This document shows, one piece after another, positions 20,379 through 30,628 of a stretch of 64,000 nt of DNA. Under the pieces are notes generated by a model that saw only the letters and a program-made list of their open reading frames with translations, made no database searches and was not told the origin of the DNA. Position 1 is the first letter of the stretch, and the number at the start of each line of letters is the position of its first letter. Source of the stretch: Thiobacillus sp. (GTDB lineage Bacteria > Pseudomonadota > Gammaproteobacteria > Burkholderiales > Thiobacillaceae); the NCBI RefSeq assembly GCF_018780105.1, contig NZ_JADMKC010000004.1, forward strand, positions 62,001-126,000. The letters are read 5' to 3'. The position numbers and the translations under genes are program-made.

Positions 20379-21668
20379 TTGCGCTGGGGTTTGAGCACCA
20401 AGCTCATCGCTTACGTCACGGTTGGTGTGGTGGTCACGTCCGCCGGGATTGGCGTGCTGCGCGTACAGAATGAGCGTGGCCCCTTGGGCAAGCTGATTGA
20501 CGAGGCCGGGCAGAGTGTTGCCAATGCCGCTGCTTCGGGTGCGGCTTCGCTGGTCGCCGGGTTTGACTATGGCAATCTGGAAATTCTGGCCCGGAACGTG
20601 TCCGCTCAGGCCCATGTGAAATACGTCACCATCCGCAACCAGGATGGTCGCGTCATGTCCGAGGCTGCAGGCAAAGATGGCCGGACGGCGGTCAAGAGAT
20701 TCGAATCCCCGGTGGTGTTCGAGGGTCAGCCTATCGGCACGGTCACCGTCGACGTGTCCACCGAAACTTTGGACCGCGCGCTCGAAGCGCTCTACTGGCG
20801 GGTCTTTGTCGAGCAGCTTGGGTTTGGCGCCATTCTCGGCCTGATGGTGTACTTTTTTACCGCGCGCGGCATTGTCTCGCCGATCCGCAGACTCACCGCG
20901 ACCATGGAGGAAACGGTCGCAAATGGAGGCTCCTACATCGCGCGCGATCTCGATGTGGGCAGCGCGGACGAGATCGGCCGGCTCGTGTCGGTATTCAATT
21001 CACTGAACAAGTCGCTCGCCAGTTACCACCAGCAGTTGCATAGCAAGATCGATTTTGCCAACGAGGAGCTTCGCGAAAAGAATATCCAGTTGGGTGGCCG
21101 CACGCGCGAGCTCGAGCATGCACTCGATCTGCTGAGCACCATGGCGACGACGGACTGGCTGACCGAACTGCCCAATCGCCGAAAATTTGATGAAACCCTG
21201 CTGCAGATGTTTCATCAATCCGAGCGTTTCTCGGAAACCATTACGCTGGTGCTGTTCGATCTCGATCACTTCAAGCAGGTTAACGACAGCCATGGCCACA
21301 GTGCGGGGGATGCGGTGCTGCGCGACATCGGCACGCTATTGCGCCTGCAGGTCCGCAAGTCCGATCTGCCGGCGCGTCTGGGCGGGGACGAATTTGGCAT
21401 CGTGCTGTATCGCACCAATGCCGTGCAGGCTGAGTTGTTCGTCAAGGATTGGCTGGAGAGTGTGCGAAAGCATGCGTTTGTCCACGAGGGCAGCCGGCTC
21501 AAGGTCAGCATCAGCGTGGGAATTGCGCAGTACGATGCTTCGATGACGGTGCCACGTGCGCTCTACCATGCGGCTGATGAAGCGCTCTACCATGCAAAGA
21601 ACGCTGGGCGCGACCGTTACAGTGTGTATTCGGAGGCCACCTGGCTGCCCGAGAGAAAAACATCATGA
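20379..21668 (+). CDS. membrane-anchored diguanylate cyclase (HAMP-GGDEF)
   Basis: N-terminal TM, periplasmic segment, second TM, HAMP; RLGGDEFGIVLY with RxxD I-site (RKSD) 5 residues upstream; likely TTG start. Confidence 0.88.
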   Translation: MRWGLSTKLIAYVTVGVVVTSAGIGVLRVQNERGPLGKLIDEAGQSVANAAASGAASLVAGFDYGNLEILARNVSAQAHVKYVTIRNQDGRVMSEAAGKDGRTAVKRFESPVVFEGQPIGTVTVDVSTETLDRALEALYWRVFVEQLGFGAILGLMVYFFTARGIVSPIRRLTATMEETVANGGSYIARDLDVGSADEIGRLVSVFNSLNKSLASYHQQLHSKIDFANEELREKNIQLGGRTRELEHALDLLSTMATTDWLTELPNRRKFDETLLQMFHQSERFSETITLVLFDLDHFKQVNDSHGHSAGDAVLRDIGTLLRLQVRKSDLPARLGGDEFGIVLYRTNAVQAELFVKDWLESVRKHAFVHEGSRLKVSISVGIAQYDASMTVPRALYHAADEALYHAKNAGRDRYSVYSEATWLPERKTS

Positions 21669-22510
21669 ACCGAATCAAACTCATGCAAACCCTGGCGACG
21701 GCGTTACTGACCGGCGCGTTGCTGGCCCCCGCCTGGGCTGCGCCCTCGCCCAAAGCCGCCGAGGTGACGATGGGGTCGGTTGCCATGGATATCCCGGTCG
21801 AAATGATCAAGCGCATGAGTGTGCTCACCAACTATCTGGCGTTGAGCACCCAGCACAATGTGCGCTTCCGGCCCTCGCCCAACATGGGGTCGGCGGTGGA
21901 TGACCTGGGCAAGGGGCAGACGCAGATTGCCTATCTCACCCCGGTGGCCTACATCGAGGCGCACAAGAAATATGGGGTGATCCCGCTGGTTGCGCCGACG
22001 ACACAAGGACGCCCACATTTTTCTCTGGTCATCGGCGTCAAGGCCGGTTCGGGCATCACCACTCCGGCCATGCTCAAGGGCAAGCGCTTCGCCTTTGGCG
22101 ATGAAAAGGCCCTGCTGCAAAAGGCTGCGGTCGAATCGATGGGGCTGGTGTCCACTGATTTTTCGACTTTCGCCTACCTCAAACATTACGACAACATTGC
22201 CAAGGCCGTGCTGGCGGGAGATTTCGAGGGCGGGATATTGAAAGACTCCGTGGCTGAAGCGTTCAAACCCAGCGGGATTAACGTGATCGGCAGCACCGCA
22301 CCGCTGCCGGGTTACGTATTTGCTGTCCATCCCAGCATGCCAATGCCGCTGCGCAATTCATTGCGGGATGCGCTTCTGGCCTTGAAAAAGACGACTCCGG
22401 ACATGGCCGCCACGCTGGAGGCCTTCGATGCGGCTTACGATGGCTTCGTCACCGTGGATGACCCGGCCTATGATCCGGTGCGCAAGCTGATCCAGCCTTA
22501 TCAAAAATAG
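21665..22510 (+). CDS. phosphate/phosphite/phosphonate (PhnD-like) periplasmic binding protein
   Basis: Signal peptide; PhnD-like fold (DLGKGQTQIAYLTPVAYIEA, GKRFAFGDEKALLQ); 4-bp ATGA overlap with GGDEF gene. Confidence 0.8.
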   Translation: MNRIKLMQTLATALLTGALLAPAWAAPSPKAAEVTMGSVAMDIPVEMIKRMSVLTNYLALSTQHNVRFRPSPNMGSAVDDLGKGQTQIAYLTPVAYIEAHKKYGVIPLVAPTTQGRPHFSLVIGVKAGSGITTPAMLKGKRFAFGDEKALLQKAAVESMGLVSTDFSTFAYLKHYDNIAKAVLAGDFEGGILKDSVAEAFKPSGINVIGSTAPLPGYVFAVHPSMPMPLRNSLRDALLALKKTTPDMAATLEAFDAAYDGFVTVDDPAYDPVRKLIQPYQK

Positions 22511-22523
22511 TTTGCTTTGGGGT

Positions 22524-23432
22524 TCAGGCGGGTTTGAGCAACCGTTTTGTTGCGCTGATTGCACCCAATACCAAGGCGCCGATTCCGATGCCGATGAGCG
22601 CGTCGGCCAGTAGCGGAACCAACACGGCGAGTACCCCGCTTGCTGGGGCGATGGCTGCGACTGCGTGATGCAGAACGGGGAGGCCGTGAACCAGGATGCC
22701 GCCGCCGACCAGGAACATCGCGGCGGTGCCCAGCACGGTCAACAGTTTCATCAGTTTGGGCGCGGCGGCCAGCAGCACCCGGCCGAATGCGCGTGCCGCC
22801 GCGTTGGCGCGCTGGCTCAGATACAACCCGGCGTCGTCGAGCTTGACGATGCCGGCGACCAGTCCGTAGACGCCGATGGTCATGACGATGGCGATGCCGG
22901 TGAGCACGGCGACCTGCTTGCCGAACGACGCGGCAGCCACGGTGCCGAGGGTGATGACGATGATCTCGGCCGACAGGATGAAGTCGGTGCGGATGGCGCC
23001 CTTGATCTTGTCCTTTTCCAGCGCCAGCAGATCGACCGTCGGGTCGGCCACGGCATGCATCAGTTCGACGCGGTGCACGCTGTCTTCGGTTTCGCTGTGC
23101 AGGTATTTGTGCGCCAGTTTTTCGAAGCCTTCATAACAGAGGAACGCACCCCCCAGCATCAGCAGCGGCGTGACCAGCCACGGCGCAAACGCGCTGATGG
23201 CGAGCGCCGCCGGCACCAGAATGGCCTTGTTGATGAATGAACCCTTGGCGACCGCCCACACCACCGGCAGTTCGCGATCGGCTTTGACGCCGGCTACCTG
23301 CTGGGCGTTGAGCGCAAGATCGTCGCCCAGCACCCCGGCGGTTTTTTTGGCGGCGACCTGGGTCATCGCCGATACATCGTCGAGGATGGTGGCGATGTCG
23401 TCGAGCAGCGCAAGCAAACTGGCTCCGGCCAT
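22524..23432 (-). CDS. DUF808 family membrane protein
   Basis: MAGASLLALLDDIATILDDVSAMTQVAAKKTAGVLGDDLALNA is characteristic of DUF808/YedI-like proteins. Confidence 0.85.
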   Translation of the reverse strand: MAGASLLALLDDIATILDDVSAMTQVAAKKTAGVLGDDLALNAQQVAGVKADRELPVVWAVAKGSFINKAILVPAALAISAFAPWLVTPLLMLGGAFLCYEGFEKLAHKYLHSETEDSVHRVELMHAVADPTVDLLALEKDKIKGAIRTDFILSAEIIVITLGTVAAASFGKQVAVLTGIAIVMTIGVYGLVAGIVKLDDAGLYLSQRANAAARAFGRVLLAAAPKLMKLLTVLGTAAMFLVGGGILVHGLPVLHHAVAAIAPASGVLAVLVPLLADALIGIGIGALVLGAISATKRLLKPA

Positions 23433-23437
23433 ACGCT

Positions 23438-24544
23438 TCAGTCCCCGAGCTGGATGTGGCCGGCTTTTTCGGCAGCGGCGAAATCCAGCATGCGCTGGAT
23501 CGACAGCCGGGCCTTGGCGCGCACGGATTCTTCGATGAGGATTTCGTTGGCGCCTGGCGTGCCCGCTTCAGCGGATTCCAGCACGGCGGCCAGGTTGCGC
23601 AGGCCGTTCATCGCCATCCACGGGCAATGCGCGCACGACTGGCAGGTCGCGCCTTCGCCGGCGGTCGGCGCTTCGAGCAGCAGTTTGCCTGGCGCGGCGG
23701 CACGCATCTTGTGAAAAATGCCGTTGTCGGTGGCGACGATGAATTCGGGGTTCGGCAGGTTTTTCACCGCATCGATCAACTGCGTGGTCGACCCGACCAC
23801 ATCGGCCAGCGCGATCACCGCGGCGGGCGATTCGGGGTGCACCAGCACGGCGGCGGCAGGGTGTTCGGCATGCAGTTTTTTCAGCGCTTCGGCCTTGAAG
23901 GCTTCGTGCACGACGCATGAGCCCTGCCACAGCAGCATGTCGGCACCGCTGACGCGCTGCACGTAATCGCCGAGGTGGCGATCCGGCGCCCACAACAGCT
24001 TGTGGCCCTGCTGGTGCAGGTATTTGACGATCTTGACGGCGATGCCGGAGGTGACGACCCAGTCGGCACGCGCCTTCACCGCCGCACTGGTATTGGCGTA
24101 GACGACCGACAGGCGATCCGGATGGGCATCGCAAAAGGCTGCGAATTCGTCGGCCGGGCAGGCCAGATCGAGCGAGCAGTCGGCTTTGAGGTCGGGCATC
24201 AGCACGCGCTTTTCCGGATTGAGGATCTTGGCCGTTTCGCCCATGAACTTGACCCCGGCGACGATCAGCGTCTTCGCCGGATGAGCGTGGCCGAAGCGCG
24301 CCATTTCCAGCGAATCCGACACGCAACCGCCGGTTTCTTCGGCCAGATCCTGCAGGTCGGCCGAGGTGTAGTAATGCGCCACCAGCACCGCGTCCTGCTG
24401 TTTCATCAGCGTCTTGATACGCGCCTTCAGCGCAGCGCGCTCTTCGGCGCCGAGCACTTCCTCCACCATTGGCGGCGGCTGGATCAGGTGTTTAAGGGGA
24501 ACGGGGAAAGCGAGGCTCATCGAATCGAACGCAGGGAGCGGCAA
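23438..24544 (-). CDS. nadA: quinolinate synthase
   Basis: [74 protein letters not shown]. Confidence 0.95.
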   Translation of the reverse strand: MPLPAFDSMSLAFPVPLKHLIQPPPMVEEVLGAEERAALKARIKTLMKQQDAVLVAHYYTSADLQDLAEETGGCVSDSLEMARFGHAHPAKTLIVAGVKFMGETAKILNPEKRVLMPDLKADCSLDLACPADEFAAFCDAHPDRLSVVYANTSAAVKARADWVVTSGIAVKIVKYLHQQGHKLLWAPDRHLGDYVQRVSGADMLLWQGSCVVHEAFKAEALKKLHAEHPAAAVLVHPESPAAVIALADVVGSTTQLIDAVKNLPNPEFIVATDNGIFHKMRAAAPGKLLLEAPTAGEGATCQSCAHCPWMAMNGLRNLAAVLESAEAGTPGANEILIEESVRAKARLSIQRMLDFAAAEKAGHIQLGD

Positions 24545-24672
24545 AACGCAAAGTATAGCCGTGCATGGCGGTCGCCCATACGCCCGGAGCGGGCGATTTC
24601 ACCCGGCCATCCGGTCTGTGGCACGCCTCCGGACACCCCGCTCGGGGACAAGTGCTTTATCCTTGCGCCCCT

Positions 24673-25320
24673 ATGCGTCAGCTCCTGCTCGATATCCGCC
24701 CGCCCGCCCGCCCCGATCTCGCCCGTTTCGTGGCGGGCCGCAATGGCGAGCTCGTCGCGCAGCTCGGCGCCATGCTCGATGGCACGGCAGATGAGCGCAT
24801 GGTGTATGTGTGGGGCGCGCCGGGGAGCGGCAAGAGCTATCTGCTGGCGGCGTGGACGGCTGCGTGCGAGGCGCGCGGCCGCAAGGTGGTGCAGGGCGGC
24901 GCGGCGGCTGGCGAGGTGGTGGTGGCGGATGCGGTGGAAAGCTGGGACGCTGCCCGGCAACAGGCCGGATTTGCGGCTTTCAATCAGGTGCGCGAGCAGG
25001 GCGGACTGTGGCTGGCGGCAGGCAGCGCGCCGCCCGCCGTGCTGCCGTTGATGCCGGAGCTGAAAACCCGCTTGGGCTGGGGACTGGTGTTCCAGATGCA
25101 GCCGCTGAACGATGCGGAAAAGCGCACTGCCTTGCAGCAGCACGCCGAAACCCTGGGCTTCAAGCTTGATCCGCAGGTGGCGGATTATCTGCTGACCCGC
25201 GCTGCGCGGGACATGCAAAGCCTGCTGGCAGTGCTGGAAGCGCTCGACCGGGTCAGTCTGGAAACGCGCCGCCCGATCACGCTGCCGCTGGCGCGGCAGC
25301 TGCTCAATCAATCTGCCTGA
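24673..25320 (+). CDS. hda: DnaA-related regulatory inactivation protein Hda
   Basis: MRQLLLDI N-terminus, P-loop WGAPGSGKSYLL, DnaA-like AAA+ fold; start at ATG 24673. Confidence 0.85.
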   Translation: MRQLLLDIRPPARPDLARFVAGRNGELVAQLGAMLDGTADERMVYVWGAPGSGKSYLLAAWTAACEARGRKVVQGGAAAGEVVVADAVESWDAARQQAGFAAFNQVREQGGLWLAAGSAPPAVLPLMPELKTRLGWGLVFQMQPLNDAEKRTALQQHAETLGFKLDPQVADYLLTRAARDMQSLLAVLEALDRVSLETRRPITLPLARQLLNQSA

Positions 25321-25323
25321 GAC

Positions 25324-25698
25324 TCAGGCCTGGGACTGCGTTTGCTGCTCGGCGATGTCCTTGTGGACCTGCGCCATGTCCAGACCCATCACCTGTTCGA
25401 TCAGACCGTCGAGTGCATGGGCGGGCAGCGAGCCAGATTCGGAGTACAGAATGACCTGTTCGCGGAACACCATCAGGGTGGGGATGGAGCGAATCTGGAA
25501 GAAACCGGCCAGTTCCTGTTCGACTTCGGTATTGACCTTGGCGAACACGATGTTGGCGTGTTTCTCGGCAGCCGCCTCGAAAATGGGAGCAAAACCGCGA
25601 CAGGGGCCGCACCAGGGTGCCCAGAAGTCGACGACGACAACATCGTTGTTCTGGATGGTGGACTCGAAATTTGCCTGAGTAAGTTCGATGACGGCCAT
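25324..25698 (-). CDS. thioredoxin family protein
   Basis: VVDFWAPWCGPCRGFAPIFE (WCGPC). Confidence 0.92.
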   Translation of the reverse strand: MAVIELTQANFESTIQNNDVVVVDFWAPWCGPCRGFAPIFEAAAEKHANIVFAKVNTEVEQELAGFFQIRSIPTLMVFREQVILYSESGSLPAHALDGLIEQVMGLDMAQVHKDIAEQQTQSQA

Positions 25699-25714
25699 GC
25701 TGATTCCTGATGAT

Positions 25715-25751
25715 GAAGAAAAGAAAGGGCGCAAGGACGAGTCCTTGCGCC
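25715..25751 (-). terminator. rho-independent terminator (minus strand)
   Basis: GGCGCAAGGAC-ga-GTCCTTGCGCC (25728-25751); minus strand then reads CTTTCTTTTCTT. Confidence 0.75.
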
Positions 25752-25878
25752 ACAGTTCGCCACCCTATCATGGATGGCGCGCCGCCGCCAATGCGGGGCT
25801 TATCGTAAAGGCAGATCAGGCCTGGCTGCCTGCTACCTGGGTACGACCGAAGCCGGTCGCCCGAAAAGTGGTGTCAGA

Positions 25879-26136
25879 TCAAACGTGAAAGAAACCGTGG
25901 CGGGTGGTTTGTTGCTGGCCGCTGCGCACCATGTTCTGGCTGTGCTTGAGGTTGTTGCGCACTTCGGCGCGGTTGACGGCCATGATGAGTTCGGTCGCCA
26001 GCACGCGGGCCTGATGCGGCGTCAGACTGAGTTCGCAGCCCTGCTGAGATGCGAGCGCCAGGATCACGCTGTCGCGGCCTTGGGCATCTTCTTTCAGGGT
26101 GACGTCCAGTGAACCGCCCTGGTTGAGTTCAATCAT
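25879..26136 (-). CDS. conserved hypothetical small protein (85 aa)
   Basis: Start MIELNQGGSLDV; followed by terminator at 25715-25751. Confidence 0.55.
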   Translation of the reverse strand: MIELNQGGSLDVTLKEDAQGRDSVILALASQQGCELSLTPHQARVLATELIMAVNRAEVRNNLKHSQNMVRSGQQQTTRHGFFHV

Positions 26137-26248
26137 GTTGTCTGCTCCTTGCGTTGGGTATGCCAAGGTATATGCAGTGTCCATGCCAGCCTCCGGATTG
26201 CGCGAAATCGCGTGAAAACCGAATTAAATCAGGGAGGTTTGACAGCCT

Positions 26249-26308
26249 GATGAATGCGGCGCGCACTTGCCTTGACGAAGCCTCGTCAGGGCAAGTGGCG
26301 AATTCATC
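26249..26308. repeat. long imperfect hairpin immediately after RND pump gene
   Basis: CACTTGCCTTGACGA/TCGTCAGGGCAAGTG (26264-26278/26283-26297) and outer GATGAAT/ATTCATC. Confidence 0.7.
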
Positions 26309-26312
26309 ATTT

Positions 26313-29300
26313 CTATTGCTGGGGGGTGGGTACCGCAGCCGCGGCGCGGGCAGTCGGGTTGCGTGTCAGCAGGGTGTAGGCGACCGGAATCACGAACAGT
26401 GTCAACAAGGTGCCGAGCAGCAGGCCGCCGACGATGACCCAGCCGATCGGCGAGCGCGATTCCGCCCCGGCGCCGGCGGCCAGCGCCAGCGGCACCGCGC
26501 CCAGCACCATCGCCGCGGTGGTCATCAGAATGGGGCGCAGACGCAGGCTGGCCGCCTCGATCACCGCTTCCATCTTGTTTTTGCCGCGCGCGCGCAACTG
26601 ATTGGCGAATTCGACGATCAGAATGCCGTGCTTGGTGATCAGGCCGACCAGCATCACCAGCCCGATCTGGCTATATACATTGAGCGTGGCGCCGGTCAGT
26701 TTCAGCGCCAGCAGGGCGCCGGTGGCGGCGAGCGGCACGGTAAGCAAGATGATGAAGGGCGCGACGAAGCTTTCGAACTGCGCCGCCAGTACCAGATAGA
26801 TGATGATCAGCGCCAGCGCGAAGGTGATCGCCAGCGTCTGGCCGGATTCGCCGAACTCGCGCGACTGGCCGTCGAGCGCGGTGCGCGCGCTGGGCGGCAG
26901 CGTTTCCTTGGCCGCCTGGTCCATGAAGACGAGCGCCTCGCCCAAGGTGTAGCCGGGGGCGATGTTGGCCGAGATGATGGCGGCACGCTGGCGGTTGAAG
27001 TGGTTGAGTTCCTTCGGCGCGACGGTTTCGGTGACGGCGACCAGATTGGACAGCGCGGTGAGGTTGCCGCCTTCGCCGCGCACGTACAGCGCGGTGAGGT
27101 CGCGCGGGGTGGCGCGCACGGCAGGGTCGAGCTGGACGACGACGTTGTATTGTTCGCCTGCCTGCTTGTAGCGCGTGACTTCGCGGCCGCCGAGCAGGGT
27201 TTCCAGAGTGCGGCCGATGGTGTCGACGCCGACGCCCATCTGTGCCGCCTTGTCGCGGTTGATGGCGACCTTGAGCTGCGGCTTGTTGAGCTTGAGGTCG
27301 CTGTCGGCGTTGACTAGCCCCGGATAGGCGCGCACCTTGGCCATCAGCGCTTCGACCGACTTGTCGAGTTCGGCATAGTTCGGCGCCTGCACCACGAACT
27401 GCAGCGGCGGGTTGCGGAAACTCTGGCCGAGCGAGGGCGGGTTGATCGGGAAGGCCAGCACGCCCGGCATCCCCATGAACATTTGCGGGCCGAGGGCGGC
27501 GGTGATGTCCATCTGGCTGCGGCTGCGTTCTTCCCACGGCTTCAGCATCACGAAGGAGAGTGAGCTGTTCACCGGGTTGGGGCGCTCCAGGCCGGGCGCG
27601 ACGACAACGAAAGCGGTATTCACCTCGGGCACGCCTTGATACAGGCCTTCGAGTTGGCGCGCATAGCTGTCGGTGTATTGCAGGGTGGACCCTTCGGGCG
27701 CCAGCATGAAACCGATGAAAAAGCCGCGATCCTCGGTCGGCGCGAGTTCCGATTTCAGCGACTTCAGCAGGCCGTAAGCGGCGCCCGCCACCAGCACGAA
27801 CACCAGCGCGACGATCAACGGATGCTTCACCACGCGGGTGAGGCCACGGGTATAGGCGCTGTTGAGACCGTGCAACACGCGTTCGCCCAAGTTGAACAGA
27901 GCGTTGTGGCGGGTTTCATGGCGCAGGATGCGGCTCGCCATCATCGGCGTCAGCGTCAGCGCGACAAAGCCGGACACCAGCACCGCCGCCGCCACCGTGA
28001 GGGCGAATTCGGTGAACAGCTTGCCGGTGTTGCCCTCGGCGAAGGCCAGCGGGGCGAACACGGCAGCCAGCGTCAGGGTCATCGCCACCACCGCGAAGCC
28101 GATTTCCTGTGCGCCCTTGATCGCCGCGTCGAACGGCGGCATGCCTTCCTCGATATGGCGGTAGATGTTTTCCAGCATCACGATGGCGTCGTCGACGACG
28201 AGGCCGATGGCGAGCACCAGCCCGAGCAGGGTCAGCACATTGATGGTGAAGCCCATCGCGTAGAGGAAGATGAAGGCGCCGATCAGCGACACCGGGATGG
28301 TGACGAAGGGAATCAGGGTGGCGCGCCAGTTGCGCAGGAACAGGAAAATCACGCCGACCACCAGCACCATGGCCTCGATCATGGTTTTGTACACGGCCTC
28401 GATCGATTTTTCGATGAAGATCGAGCTGTCGAAGCCGACCTTGATCTGCATTCCGGGCGGCAGCGCGCCCTGCAGGCGCGGCAGTTCGGCCTTCACGGCG
28501 CGGGCGACTTCCAGCGTGTTGGCAGTCGACTGCTTGACGATGCCCAGGCCCACCGCGGCGCGGCCGTTGACGCGCACGATGTTGCGCTCGTCCTCGGCGC
28601 CGACCTCGGCGCGGCCGATGTCGGCCAGCCGCACCAGCGCGCCGCCGCTGTCGCGGATGATGACCTGCTCGAATTCAGCCGGGCTTTTCAGATCGGTTTC
28701 GGCCAGCACCGAAAATTCGCGCATCTGGCCCTCGATTCGCCCTGACGGCAGCTCGGTGTTCTGGCTGCGCAGCGCGGTTTCCACGTCCTGCACCGTCACC
28801 CCCAGCGCCGCCATGCGGTCGGGGTCGAGCCACACCCGCATGGCGTAGCGGCGTTCGCCGCCGATGATGACCGAAGCGACGCCGGGCAGGGTTTTCAGCT
28901 GGTCGGCCACCACGCGGTCGGCGTAGTCGGTGATTTCCAGCGGAGACTGGCGGTCGCTGGAAAACGCCAGCCAGATGATGGCCTGGGCATCAGCCTCGAT
29001 CTTGGCCACTACCGGGTCTTCGGCTTCGTTGGGCAACTGGCCGCGTACCCGCGCCACGCGGTCGCGGGCGTCGTTGGCAGCGGCCTCGGGGTCGCGCGAC
29101 TGCACAAATTCCACCGTGATCTGGCTGACTTCCTCGCGGCTGACCGACTTGATGGTGCGGATGCCCTCGATGCCGGACAGCGAATCTTCCAGCGGCTTGG
29201 TGATCTGGCTTTCCATCACCTCGGCCGAGGCGCCAGGGTAGACCGTGCGCACCGATACCACCGGCGCGTCGATGTTGGGGTATTCGCGTACCGGCAGGCG

Positions 29301-29390
29301 GTCGAAGGCAATCAGGCCGATCAGCATGATCAGCAGGCTCATCACGGTGGCCAGCACCGGGCGGCGGATAGAGAGGTCGGAAAGGATCAT
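26313..29390 (-). CDS. RND efflux transporter inner membrane permease (AcrB/MexB superfamily)
   Basis: 1025 aa; FDRLPVREYPNIDAPVVSVRTVYPGASAEVMES; GLVVDDAIVMLENIYRHIEEG. Confidence 0.92.
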   Translation of the reverse strand: MILSDLSIRRPVLATVMSLLIMLIGLIAFDRLPVREYPNIDAPVVSVRTVYPGASAEVMESQITKPLEDSLSGIEGIRTIKSVSREEVSQITVEFVQSRDPEAAANDARDRVARVRGQLPNEAEDPVVAKIEADAQAIIWLAFSSDRQSPLEITDYADRVVADQLKTLPGVASVIIGGERRYAMRVWLDPDRMAALGVTVQDVETALRSQNTELPSGRIEGQMREFSVLAETDLKSPAEFEQVIIRDSGGALVRLADIGRAEVGAEDERNIVRVNGRAAVGLGIVKQSTANTLEVARAVKAELPRLQGALPPGMQIKVGFDSSIFIEKSIEAVYKTMIEAMVLVVGVIFLFLRNWRATLIPFVTIPVSLIGAFIFLYAMGFTINVLTLLGLVLAIGLVVDDAIVMLENIYRHIEEGMPPFDAAIKGAQEIGFAVVAMTLTLAAVFAPLAFAEGNTGKLFTEFALTVAAAVLVSGFVALTLTPMMASRILRHETRHNALFNLGERVLHGLNSAYTRGLTRVVKHPLIVALVFVLVAGAAYGLLKSLKSELAPTEDRGFFIGFMLAPEGSTLQYTDSYARQLEGLYQGVPEVNTAFVVVAPGLERPNPVNSSLSFVMLKPWEERSRSQMDITAALGPQMFMGMPGVLAFPINPPSLGQSFRNPPLQFVVQAPNYAELDKSVEALMAKVRAYPGLVNADSDLKLNKPQLKVAINRDKAAQMGVGVDTIGRTLETLLGGREVTRYKQAGEQYNVVVQLDPAVRATPRDLTALYVRGEGGNLTALSNLVAVTETVAPKELNHFNRQRAAIISANIAPGYTLGEALVFMDQAAKETLPPSARTALDGQSREFGESGQTLAITFALALIIIYLVLAAQFESFVAPFIILLTVPLAATGALLALKLTGATLNVYSQIGLVMLVGLITKHGILIVEFANQLRARGKNKMEAVIEAASLRLRPILMTTAAMVLGAVPLALAAGAGAESRSPIGWVIVGGLLLGTLLTLFVIPVAYTLLTRNPTARAAAAVPTPQQ

Positions 29391-29419
29391 GGCTCAGTCT
29401 TTATCAAGGTGTGGCCAGA

Positions 29420-30466
29420 TCAGCGCGGCTTGCCGGTCTGCATTTTCTTCATCATCTGCGCCGCCTGTTCCAGCGTGACGACGGGCACCCCGGGGCGCAG
29501 CTTGATCTGGCCGTCGAGCACGACGGTATCGCCGACCGCCACGCCGGAGACGATCTCGACCCGGCCCGGCTCGCGTTTGCCCAGTTTGACCTTGCGTAGT
29601 TCGGCCTTGCCGTCGACGGCAAGGAACACATAGCTGCCATCCGGTTTGGGCACGATCACCTGCTCGGGCAGCAGGATCGTGCTGGTCTTGCCACCCAGAT
29701 TGGCGGTGGCGCGGGCGAACATGCCGGGTTTGAGCTGCCCCTTCGGGTTGGCGATGCGCGCGCGCACCCGCACGTTGCGGCTGGCCGGATCGACCACCGG
29801 GTCGATGGCGTGCACCTTGCCGCTGAACGTCTGTCCGGGCAGGGCATCGATGGTCAGGGTGATCGGCAGACCGATGCGCACCAGCGGCAGATAGGTTTCC
29901 GGTACCGGCACTTCGAGCTTCAGGCTGCCGAGTGCGTCCAGCTGCACCAGATCGTCGCCCTTGTTGACGTAGGCGCCGGGGCTGACGTTGCGCAAGCCGG
30001 CTACCGCATTGAAGGGTGCGCGGATCCGGGTTTTGTCGAGCGCTACCTGTTCCTGCTGCAGGCGTGCACGCAGGATGTCGAGGTTGGCGCGTGCCTCGTC
30101 GAGCGCCTGTTTCGAGATGAAATTCTGCGCGAGCAGTTCTTCGTTGCGTTTGTAGCGGCTTTGCGCCAGCGTCATGTCGGCCTGGGCGGCCGCCACACGC
30201 GCGCGCTGTTCGGCGGAGTCGAGCACCACCAGCACCGCGCCCTTTTTCACCGGCTGGCCTTCCTTGAACAGCAGCGTCTCGATGCGGCCGTCGATTTCCG
30301 GACGCAGCACCACGCTGTCTTCGGCGATCAGCGCGCCCACGGCGTTGACCGTGCTGGACACCGGCGAGGCGGTGACCTTCATCATGTTGACCGGAATGAA
30401 AGGCGGACCGCCGGCCTGGGCAAAAGCAAGGAGCGGAACGAACAGCAGGATGAACAGGGCGCGCAT
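29420..30466 (-). CDS. RND efflux periplasmic adaptor (membrane fusion protein)
   Basis: Signal peptide; GRIETLLFKEGQPVKKGAVLVVLD; KTRIRAPFNAVAGLRNVSPGAYV; start at MRALFILLF. Confidence 0.9.
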   Translation of the reverse strand: MRALFILLFVPLLAFAQAGGPPFIPVNMMKVTASPVSSTVNAVGALIAEDSVVLRPEIDGRIETLLFKEGQPVKKGAVLVVLDSAEQRARVAAAQADMTLAQSRYKRNEELLAQNFISKQALDEARANLDILRARLQQEQVALDKTRIRAPFNAVAGLRNVSPGAYVNKGDDLVQLDALGSLKLEVPVPETYLPLVRIGLPITLTIDALPGQTFSGKVHAIDPVVDPASRNVRVRARIANPKGQLKPGMFARATANLGGKTSTILLPEQVIVPKPDGSYVFLAVDGKAELRKVKLGKREPGRVEIVSGVAVGDTVVLDGQIKLRPGVPVVTLEQAAQMMKKMQTGKPR

Positions 30467-30581
30467 GGGGGGATTCCGCAGAAAGAACAGTGATATACGA
30501 TGGCTCTGCACCATATCAGTTCCGTACGAAAACCAAAATCTTGGAGCGGACGTGATATCCGCGTCAGGCATACGCATAAAA

Positions 30582-30606
30582 AAAACGGGGGCCAGGCCCC
30601 CGTTTC
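30582..30606. terminator. bidirectional terminator-like hairpin
   Basis: CGGGGGC-cag-GCCCCCG preceded by an A run and followed by TTT. Confidence 0.7.
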
Positions 30607-30628
30607 AGATTGGGTCGTACCCGATCTG

